A program made the position numbers and the translations under genes. A DNA stretch of 5,511 nt from Flavobacteriales bacterium. GTDB lineage: Bacteria; Bacteroidota; Bacteroidia; Flavobacteriales_D; Crocinitomicaceae. This document shows positions 1 to 5,511 of the stretch, one piece after another (within the stretch, counting starts at the first letter, position 1; every line of letters starts with the position of its first letter). The stretch covers positions 1-5,511 of the forward strand of contig CANJQZ010000148.1 in assembly GCA_947476515.1 (NCBI GenBank), given 5' to 3'. The notes beneath the pieces are model-generated. The model was not told the DNA's origin. It did no database searches and saw only the letters and a list, made by a program, of their open reading frames with translations.

Positions 1-2081
1 CTGTTGTTTCTGAGTACTTGATTGGAATCAATAAATCTGTTGTTCTCGTGATCGTCTTTATAACTAATTTTAAACTTCCCAAAATCTTTTGAAAGTGTGG
101 CTCTGTGTCGGATAAATGGATTATTTCCACTGCTTGCTGAATATAAATAACTCGCATCCCATTTGGCATCCCAGCCATTTTTTTTCCATTTCCCATCTGA
201 AAAAACTCTTTGTCCATTATAATTGTTTCCAATATCATAACGCTGAGCCATAATTTGAAGAAATCCTTTATTCTTTTGAAGTATCTTAGTACCAATCGAA
301 CTAATGATCTGTTGTCCAAGGTATCCTTTATTGCGTGTATTCCAATCTCGATCAAATTCAACGCTTCTGTATTGTTCGATAGGCGAAAAGTTACTATTTA
401 GCAATTCAATTTCGGCCTTACTTTCGATGCGCCAGCCTTTTGTGCTATCTTTAAATTGCACCTCATGTTGAATTTTAGTTTTTTGTGATAGACCAAAGTT
501 GTCTTGATTTCCTATTTTAGAATAGGTGTTTAAATCATTACTTGTTAATGCAAATTCGCTTTCTAGTTTTAGATTATTGGCGAGACTTAATTTTAATCCA
601 GCACTAAGCATTTGTTTTTGCTTAGGGGTAATTATGATGCGTGAAGGGGTATAATCCCCTTGCGAAATCCCGCCAATGGGTGCGATCCATTTATATACTT
701 TACCAACTGCATTATAATTATTTAATACATAATCACCTTTCCCTGCACCAACTTGCTGAAAAACGCTTCGGTAAACTGCTGAATCTGGATCAACACTAAA
801 GACTAAAACAGAATCATACCCTAAAGAATCAATCATCTTGTAAAGTACTTGATTGTCAAAAAATCCTATAGAATCAATACTACTGATGCGAGCCGAATTT
901 AAATTGTCCCCAATTTGACTTAAATAATATTTCTGAGCTGAACTTAGGTCTTGTTGTAGGGATTGATTTTTTGCATCTTGTTCGCTGTAGGCATTGAGCC
1001 AAAAGGAGTTCTTTTTTCTTGTATAGACAATGCTGCTTTGAAATAATGATCGGGCATAATTTTGATCTGAATATTGAAATTCAACGACAATTCTACTGTC
1101 TTTTGTGATCAAATGTCGCGAAGTGAAGATCAATTCAGATGAATTGTAATCAATGGTATAGTCGTATGCTTGTCCTCTTTCTAATTGTTTTCCATCTATA
1201 AAAACGCGTTCTGTTCCCGCTAAAATGATAATGAAGGGTTCGTTTTCACTACCATTTAACCGATAAGGACCTTGATTTCCTTCCATACCTTGAATAATCT
1301 GTCGATTAAATTTCCCTTTCGATAAGGCACCACTTATTTGTGTTTGCCATAAACCATTTTTTTGATCTCTAAATTGGTATTCATTGGTGATTCCTTGGGC
1401 TCGTTTTTTATAAGACATAAAGTATCCTTGAGGTTTGGAAAGCCAAAAATCCCCGACACTTAGTTTTAGGTCATCATTGTAAACTTGAATAAATACTTGA
1501 TCAAATTCCTGTAATTTATTGGTATTCCCGTCTGCTTGAATTGGAATATTTGCATCAGAAACAACAGCGAGGAGTTTTAAATTTGGAGCTAGATTCCCAG
1601 ATAATTCAAGATTCAAAGCTGAGTTTATCCCCAAATCCTGACTGTTTCCAAAACTTACTCCTCGTGATACACTTCCATTTTTATTCAATTCTTGTCCACC
1701 AAAAACATCATTAACACTATAGGAAGTAACAATTTGAAATTTTTCCCTCTCATCAATTCCTCTTTTAAATAATACAGTCGAATCAAAGCGCTGCATGGAT
1801 TTAGATAAATTAAAAGGCAGAACGCGATAGGTGATTTCTAGGGAATCTGTGATATTTATCAATAGCTTGAATTGCGCGGGACTCGCTGATAAATAATAGC
1901 TAGAGGAAGGCAAGGTGTCGCCGCGATAGAGGGCAAAAAAGGAATTGGGATAAATACTTAGGGTGTCTATTTGAATCTGTTTATTGGAGCAGATTATTTT
2001 TTTTTGACGCAGGGAGTTTTCTTGGGAATATCCAAAAAAAGTATAGGTAATAAAGAAAATGCCAAGCAAGCAACGCATCAT
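1..2081 (-). CDS. Large secreted/outer-membrane protein of unknown function, Bacteroidota-conserved family (C-terminus off window)
   Basis: The frame is open without a stop from an ATG at 2081 to the left edge, giving 693 codons; the C-terminus is missing. Residues 1-20 (MMRCLLGIFFITYTFFGYSQ) look like a Sec signal peptide. Residues about 138-230 carry the most recognisable block: SRGVSFGN, then ALNLELSGNL, SDANIPIQADGNT, QEFDQVFIQ and SVGDFWLSKPQGYF. From memory, this order is typical of a large Bacteroidota family annotated only as hypothetical. Residues about 286-345 (GTERVFIDGKQL, YDYTIDYNSSELIFT, VVEFQYSDQNYARS) resemble modules in SprA-like surface proteins. Residues about 455-693 are rich in alternating polar/aromatic strands, as in an outer-membrane beta-barrel. 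Two adjacent ATGs (2081 and 2078) are possible starts; a GAGG lies 1 nt before the first and 4 nt before the second, which slightly favours 2078. It is divergent from the glycosidase. Location and barrel nature are inferred; substrate and role are unknown. Confidence 0.85.
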   Translation of the reverse strand, partial: MMRCLLGIFFITYTFFGYSQENSLRQKKIICSNKQIQIDTLSIYPNSFFALYRGDTLPSSSYYLSASPAQFKLLINITDSLEITYRVLPFNLSKSMQRFDSTVLFKRGIDEREKFQIVTSYSVNDVFGGQELNKNGSVSRGVSFGNSQDLGINSALNLELSGNLAPNLKLLAVVSDANIPIQADGNTNKLQEFDQVFIQVYNDDLKLSVGDFWLSKPQGYFMSYKKRAQGITNEYQFRDQKNGLWQTQISGALSKGKFNRQIIQGMEGNQGPYRLNGSENEPFIIILAGTERVFIDGKQLERGQAYDYTIDYNSSELIFTSRHLITKDSRIVVEFQYSDQNYARSLFQSSIVYTRKKNSFWLNAYSEQDAKNQSLQQDLSSAQKYYLSQIGDNLNSARISSIDSIGFFDNQVLYKMIDSLGYDSVLVFSVDPDSAVYRSVFQQVGAGKGDYVLNNYNAVGKVYKWIAPIGGISQGDYTPSRIIITPKQKQMLSAGLKLSLANNLKLESEFALTSNDLNTYSKIGNQDNFGLSQKTKIQHEVQFKDSTKGWRIESKAEIELLNSNFSPIEQYRSVEFDRDWNTRNKGYLGQQIISSIGTKILQKNKGFLQIMAQRYDIGNNYNGQRVFSDGKWKKNGWDAKWDASYLYSASSGNNPFIRHRATLSKDFGKFKISYKDDHENNRFIDSNQVLRNN

Positions 2082-2186
2082 ACCTCACGAAGATAAGTCA
2101 TCTGTTCAAAACGAAGTAAAGAAAATTTGATTGTGTAGGTATTTTGAAAGAATAAGCTTTATATTTTTGAATAAAAAAAGAATTCT
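2082..2186. promoter_or_regulatory. Divergent intergenic region (105 bp) between surface protein and glycosidase genes
   Basis: This AT-rich spacer separates two genes pointing away from each other, so both promoters are expected here. On the plus strand one TAnnTTTG-type element is visible (listed separately). On the minus strand I found no match to TAnnTTTG, so the promoter of the large surface-protein gene is not identified. An 8-bp palindrome AGAATTCT (2179-2186) abuts the glycosidase start codon, but it is too short and AT-rich to call an operator. No tRNA, small RNA or terminator hairpin was seen. Confidence 0.6.
2143..2169 (+). promoter_or_regulatory. Candidate Bacteroidota-type promoter for the GH16 gene
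   Basis: TATTTTTG at 2162-2169 fits the Bacteroidota primary sigma -7 consensus TAnnTTTG exactly. A TTTG at 2143-2146 could serve as the -33 element, but the 15-nt gap is shorter than the usual 17-23. Transcription would begin near 2176, leaving a leader of only about ten bases before the ATG at 2187. The region is very T-rich, so a chance match is quite possible. Confidence 0.3.
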
Positions 2187-3458
2187 ATGCGGTATTTTAT
2201 AATTTTTTTATTTTTCGATTTTACTTGTCATTCGCAAATACCACCCGTATTATGGCACCTCCAAGATGACACAATAAGCTCTTGGTCTTATCATTTTGGC
2301 GATGAATTTAATGCGCAACAGGTAGACGAGTCACTTTGGTTTGATCATTATCCTTGGGGCGGTTTGTCCTTGGATGCAGGAATATATGCTGCCCCTGAAA
2401 TGGTAAAAACAGATGGTAAATTTATTCATCTTAGCGTTGATACAACTTCTGCTTGGCGTGAGTTCCCAGACTGGATGTTACCAAAAGAGCAATTGGAAAA
2501 ATATCAGGTTAATATGAAGGGAAATAGCATGCAACTGAATTATTTGACGGCAGCTTTGTGGAGCAAAAAGCAGTTTAAGTACGGCTACTTTGAATGCCGT
2601 TGCAGGGTCCCTAAAGGAAGGGGTCTGTGGCCAGGATTTTGGTTGTATGGGGGGAATCCTAATGAGGAAATTGACTTCATGGAAATGAAAGGGGAGAGAA
2701 CGAATCAGGTTCATGTAGATATTCATTGCCCAGATCGTTGTGATCAAGTCCCGCGGAAACCCTTTGGAAATAAAAAACCATGGGGTGCATGGATAAAAGC
2801 AGACAAAGAATTGGCGGGAGAATGGGCTATATTTTCAGGTATTTGGATGCCCGGGTATATCACATTTTATCTCAATGGTGAGGCAATTGCTCATTTTAAA
2901 GGAGATTTTAAGACAGAAATGAACTTGATAGCAAATATGGCTGTTGCACAAGATGGGGGTCCGTTTTCTCCTGGTCCAGATGAAAAAACAAAATTTCCTG
3001 GCACTTTTGAAATTGATTACATGAGGGTATGGAAATTAGACGATAATTGGGCTCCACTTCCTTTAGATAAGTTTCAATCGAAATCTGAAGATTTGATTCG
3101 AATTAATTCTAGAAGTATTAATAATGCTCAATTGAAAAAAGGAAAAAACTATAGTTATCCGCGCAAAAAAATGGAAAAAGACCATGGTTTTGTAAGTGTT
3201 TTGCCCTACGGACCCAAAACAATTCAAATTCAGTTTAGTGGCGTTCCAGATCAAAAATATGCTTTGCAAATTTGGGATGCGGAAAAAAAGAATATGGTCA
3301 AGTCATGGAATCTAATCCAAGAAAACGGGACTACTTTTTATGAGGATTTCTTAGTACTTCAAGATGTAAAATCCGGTAAATATCTTTTGATTTTTCAAAG
3401 TATTTCTCCAAAAGGAAAGATTAATAATTCAAAAGCAATTCCCTTTACACTGCCTTGA
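2187..3458 (+). CDS. Secreted glycoside hydrolase family 16 protein (laminarinase/beta-glucanase-like)
   Basis: This 423-residue protein should hydrolyse beta-1,3/1,4-glucans or related galactans outside the cytoplasm. The GH16 core spans about residues 32-285. It starts with FGDEFNAQQVDESLW, continues with GYFECRCRVPKGRGLWPGFWL (133-153) and holds the catalytic motif EIDFME (161-166). By family knowledge this is ExDxxE, with Glu161 as nucleophile, Asp163 assisting and Glu166 as acid/base. It closes with FEIDYMRVWK (274-283), the usual last strand. Residues about 289-423 form a separate Lys- and aromatic-rich, probably beta-sandwich region that I cannot assign; no clear type IX sorting domain is seen. 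The N-terminus (MRYFIIFLFFDFTCHSQ) is a short signal peptide with an odd Asp11; Cys14 lacks a good lipobox. An in-frame TAA at 2172-2174 and no intervening start codon fix the start at 2187; the leader is A-rich with no Shine-Dalgarno. The substrate cannot be read from the sequence. Confidence 0.93.
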   Translation: MRYFIIFLFFDFTCHSQIPPVLWHLQDDTISSWSYHFGDEFNAQQVDESLWFDHYPWGGLSLDAGIYAAPEMVKTDGKFIHLSVDTTSAWREFPDWMLPKEQLEKYQVNMKGNSMQLNYLTAALWSKKQFKYGYFECRCRVPKGRGLWPGFWLYGGNPNEEIDFMEMKGERTNQVHVDIHCPDRCDQVPRKPFGNKKPWGAWIKADKELAGEWAIFSGIWMPGYITFYLNGEAIAHFKGDFKTEMNLIANMAVAQDGGPFSPGPDEKTKFPGTFEIDYMRVWKLDDNWAPLPLDKFQSKSEDLIRINSRSINNAQLKKGKNYSYPRKKMEKDHGFVSVLPYGPKTIQIQFSGVPDQKYALQIWDAEKKNMVKSWNLIQENGTTFYEDFLVLQDVKSGKYLLIFQSISPKGKINNSKAIPFTLP

Positions 3459-4527
3459 TTCCTTTGATTAATTTGACCTCGAATAATTTAGGCCAAAACT
3501 TTCCAGTCATGTACATTTTGCTAGATGCTTTATTGTAAGCAATTCCATTGAGCACTTCTCCTTTTCCCTTGCCTTCAACTACTAAATTGGTAGCATCTAT
3601 AACTGCAATAACTTTTCCTTTAACGGGATCAATCACTGCTACTAGATTACTGGTCCAGATATTAGCATAAATGAAACCATCAATATATTCTAATTCATTC
3701 AGTTTAGAAATAGGTCCTTCATTGGTGTAAACTTCAATGGTTCGAATAGCCTCGAATGTATTAGGATCTCTAAAAGTAATCCTTTCAGAACCATCAGACA
3801 TAATGAGACTTTTTCCATCTGTACAAAGTCCCCATCCTTCTCCAACATATTCAAATTCTCTTTTTAATACTAAGGTTTTAGTATCGTACACGAAACATTT
3901 TTGATTGGTCCATGTAATTTGAAATAATTCTTGGTTGAGTAAAGTAATTCCTTCACCAAAATAAGGGGTGCCGATACCAATTTTCTTTAAAAATCGACCG
4001 TTTTCCAAATCTACTGCTCCAACCACAGTGCTGCCTGTCTGATTAGGATCACCTGTTCCTTCAAACATTGTGTTACCTTCAAAAGCAAGACCTTGCGTGA
4101 AACTAGAATCGTTGTGAGGATATACTTTGTCTATTTGAACGCCCCATTTTTCAGGAACTACATCCGATAAAATACGAACCATTCGCTCGTCCCGCACTTC
4201 ATTTCCGTCGGAATCAATTGCAATTATGATAAATTGATAAGCCCCTAAATTTAAAGGTGCAGAATCAAAAGTGTATTTTAAATTAAGTGCCGGGTTCTTC
4301 CAAGAATAAAGGAGACTGTCACCTAATCTCAATTCAATGGAGCGCATTGCTTCAGTACTTATTATTGGAATGTTTGCCGTTTGTCCAAATGAAATAGCTA
4401 GATTTTCTTTAAATCCGAAATGGCATTTATTTTCAACTTCATCTATTGTATTTTTATTAATAAAAGAAGGGACTATTAATGCGGCAATAAGCAGTATGAT
4501 TCCGCCAATAACTAAATATTTTTTCAT
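3445..4527 (-). CDS. Glutaminyl-peptide cyclotransferase, plant-type (membrane-anchored)
   Basis: This 360-residue enzyme should convert N-terminal glutamine of exported peptides to pyroglutamate with release of ammonia. Residues about 4-23 are a single hydrophobic segment without a lipobox cysteine, so it is an uncleaved anchor or signal peptide facing the periplasm. Residues about 36-122 form a small beta-rich, Ig-like domain that I recall in other flavobacterial homologues. The five-bladed propeller of the plant/papaya-type cyclase follows: YPHNDSSFTQGL (136-147), FEGTG (155-159, whose Glu156 sits where the family has ESTG and its essential Glu), FGEGIT (190-195), QITWTNQ (203-209), EGWGLCTDGK (230-239), NELEYIDGFIYANIW (277-291), LNGIAYN (326-332) and TGKFWPKLFEV (341-351). 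Its ATG overlaps the bacilliredoxin stop as ATGA, with no Shine-Dalgarno, so translation is probably coupled. Its 3' end overlaps the convergent GH16 gene by 14 bp. The Gly157 in EGTG is a small departure from ESTG. Confidence 0.94.
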   Translation of the reverse strand: MKKYLVIGGIILLIAALIVPSFINKNTIDEVENKCHFGFKENLAISFGQTANIPIISTEAMRSIELRLGDSLLYSWKNPALNLKYTFDSAPLNLGAYQFIIIAIDSDGNEVRDERMVRILSDVVPEKWGVQIDKVYPHNDSSFTQGLAFEGNTMFEGTGDPNQTGSTVVGAVDLENGRFLKKIGIGTPYFGEGITLLNQELFQITWTNQKCFVYDTKTLVLKREFEYVGEGWGLCTDGKSLIMSDGSERITFRDPNTFEAIRTIEVYTNEGPISKLNELEYIDGFIYANIWTSNLVAVIDPVKGKVIAVIDATNLVVEGKGKGEVLNGIAYNKASSKMYMTGKFWPKLFEVKLIKGIKAV

Positions 4528-4865
4528 GCTTTTAATTGTTCTATGGATAACAAAATTGTTTCCGCATCTATTTTCTCATGGGACCAACTCTTGATGGCTT
4601 TCCCTTCTGAAATAAGAATCGCTTGAGGTGATTGATGCTCAATATTTAATTGACTTGCAATCGCACTAGAAATTTCTCTATGAGCAATTAAATCAAGTAA
4701 TGAATAAGTAGCACTTGGGTTTTCAATACATGTATTCATTCTTTTTAAGGCACTTGAAGAAATGTAACAGCGTGTTGAATGTTTAAATATAACTTGAGGT
4801 TGTAAAGCGCTTTTTTCAAGTATTGCATCAAATTCTTGATGATTATTTATTGGAGAAAATCCCAT
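4524..4865 (-). CDS. ytxJ: YtxJ-like monothiol bacilliredoxin (bacillithiol-system redox protein)
   Basis: This 113-residue cytoplasmic protein has a thioredoxin-like fold, which matches the usual family length. The family signature is clear at residues 27-37, FKHSTRCYISS, giving a single active-site Cys33 (CxIS instead of CxxC). The cis-proline loop is at HQSP (77-80) and a C-terminal helix closes the protein. In Firmicutes, YtxJ removes bacillithiol from S-bacillithiolated proteins. That this organism makes bacillithiol or an N-methyl variant is inference, since no biosynthesis gene is in view. The start at 4865 lies 1 nt after the pheS stop codon, and AAAGGG (4871-4876, complement) sits 5 nt upstream as a plausible ribosome site inside pheS. 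The stop overlaps the cyclase start as ATGA. It is most likely expressed on the pheS transcript. A second cysteine (Cys46) lies outside the motif. Confidence 0.87.
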   Translation of the reverse strand: MGFSPINNHQEFDAILEKSALQPQVIFKHSTRCYISSSALKRMNTCIENPSATYSLLDLIAHREISSAIASQLNIEHQSPQAILISEGKAIKSWSHEKIDAETILLSIEQLKA

Positions 4866-4866
4866 T

Positions 4867-5511
4867 TTAGCCCTTTCTATTGAATTGTTTTAAAAATCTT
4901 AAATCATTTTCTGAGTAAAGTCTCAAATCATTCACTTTATATTTGAGTTGGGTTATGCGTTCAACACCCATTCCAAAAGCAAAGCCAGAATATATTTTAG
5001 AGTCAATGCCACTTGCCTCAAGTACACTTGGATCTACCATTCCACAACCTAATATTTCAAGCCAACCACTATATTTGCATACATTACATCCTTTTGCATC
5101 GCAAATTGTACAGGACACATCTACTTCAGCGCTTGGTTCTGTAAATGGAAAATAGGAAGGGCGCAGGCGAATGCGTGCTTGTTCTCCGAAAACTGCCTTC
5201 GCAAAATACAATAAGGTTTGTTTAAGGTCAGCAAAAGAAACCCCTTTATCTATGTAGAGTCCTTCGATTTGATGAAAGAAACAATGAGCTCTAGCCGAAA
5301 TGGCTTCGTTACGATATACTCGACCTGGTGATATGGTGCGAATAGGAGCCTCTTGACTTTCCATAACGCGCACCTGCACAGAACTTGTATGGGTTCTTAA
5401 TGCCATTTCCTCCACCCCTTTTTGAATAAAGAAAGTGTCTTGCATATCTCTTGCAGGATGTTCCGCTGGGAAATTTAATGCAGAAAAATTATGCCAATCG
5501 TCTTCAATTTC
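4867..5511 (-). CDS. pheS: Phenylalanine--tRNA ligase alpha subunit, C-terminal 214 residues (N-terminus off window)
   Basis: PheS pairs with PheT (alpha2beta2) to charge tRNA-Phe. The frame is open to the right edge, so the true start lies outside; the Met codon at 5443-5445 is internal to the conserved motif FPAEHPARDMQDTFF. Landmarks in order: DDWHNFSALNFPAEHPARDM, LRTHTSSVQVRVM, GRVYRNEAISARAH (motif 2), FHQIEGLYID, RLRPSYFPFTEPSAEVDV, then a four-cysteine stretch (C-x2-C-x4-C-x2-C), GWLEILGCGMVDP, and GFAFGMGVERI (motif 3). The end, SENDLRFLKQF, is the normal PheS terminus, so the 3' end is complete. The alanine of GFAFGMG, which shapes the phenylalanine pocket, is the wild-type residue. 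It appears to be the upstream gene of a run with ytxJ (1-nt gap) and the cyclase. PheT is not in this window. Confidence 0.97.
   Translation of the reverse strand, partial: EIEDDWHNFSALNFPAEHPARDMQDTFFIQKGVEEMALRTHTSSVQVRVMESQEAPIRTISPGRVYRNEAISARAHCFFHQIEGLYIDKGVSFADLKQTLLYFAKAVFGEQARIRLRPSYFPFTEPSAEVDVSCTICDAKGCNVCKYSGWLEILGCGMVDPSVLEASGIDSKIYSGFAFGMGVERITQLKYKVNDLRLYSENDLRFLKQFNRKG

Noticed and set aside
210..401. 63-codon plus-strand open frame
   Set aside because: It lies antisense inside the long surface-protein gene, has no recognisable motif, and its frame is explained as a shadow.
13..855. The 12-mer agtacttgattg occurring near 13 and near 844
   Set aside because: Both copies encode an NQVL-like stretch in the same large gene; flanks differ and there is no periodic spacing, so chance or codon reuse is enough to explain it.
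2154..2186. Short palindromes AAGCTT and AGAATTCT before the GH16 start
   Set aside because: They are 6-8 bp in AT-rich DNA with no second copy, which is too weak to call an operator.
2478..2747. 89-codon minus-strand open frame
   Set aside because: It is antisense to the GH16 catalytic core, including the ExDxxE motif, and shows no protein-like features.
3063..3269. 68-codon minus-strand open frame
   Set aside because: It is antisense to the GH16 C-terminal region and is of low-complexity, Phe/Ile-rich composition.
3440..3480. Possible bidirectional terminator between the convergent genes
   Set aside because: No stem-loop with a T-tract can be formed here; the tgatt/ttgatt similarity is a direct, not inverted, repeat.
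4337..4594. 85-codon plus-strand open frame
   Set aside because: It runs antisense across the cyclase N-terminus and the bacilliredoxin C-terminus, both of which are well supported.
4943..5155. 70-codon plus-strand open frame
   Set aside because: It is antisense to the conserved pheS motif 3 region.
5443..5445. ATG as the start of pheS
   Set aside because: The frame continues upstream to the window edge through conserved PheS residues (DDWHNFSALNFPAEHPARD), so this Met is internal.

Overview
The window (5,511 bp, AT-rich) looks like chromosomal DNA from a Bacteroidota, most likely a flavobacterium-like lineage. The reasons are the type of large surface protein at the left, Sec signal peptides ending in ...SQ, an A-rich start region with a TAnnTTTG-like promoter element, and a plant-type glutaminyl cyclase next to a YtxJ-type bacilliredoxin. 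This placement is inferred from protein character; no species can be named from the sequence alone.

Layout: (1) Positions 1-2081, minus strand: the first 693 codons of a very large secreted or outer-membrane protein of a Bacteroidota-conserved family of unknown function; its C-terminus lies beyond the left edge. (2) Positions 2082-2186: a 105-bp divergent intergenic region that must hold the promoters for both flanking genes. One Bacteroidota-style -7 element can be seen for the rightward gene. (3) Positions 2187-3458, plus strand: a secreted family 16 glycoside hydrolase with an intact ExDxxE catalytic motif and an unassigned C-terminal region of about 135 residues. (4) Positions 3445-5511, minus strand: a tightly packed gene series read right to left. 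It holds the C-terminal part of pheS (phenylalanyl-tRNA synthetase alpha, open at the right edge), a 1-nt gap, a YtxJ-like monothiol bacilliredoxin, a 4-nt ATGA overlap, and a membrane-anchored glutaminyl-peptide cyclotransferase. The 3' ends of the glycosidase and cyclase genes overlap by 14 bp.

Functionally the window combines a housekeeping translation gene, with two small-thiol/protein-modification genes that appear to ride on its transcript, and two envelope or secreted proteins. The cyclase would cap N-terminal Gln of exported proteins as pyroglutamate. The glycosidase would cut beta-1,3/1,4-linked glucans or galactans outside the cytoplasm. No RNA genes, CRISPR arrays, insertion sequences or prophage parts were found. 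I found no convincing undescribed system. The most open items are the unknown surface protein, the uncharacterised C-terminal part of the glycosidase, and the pheS-ytxJ-cyclase linkage.
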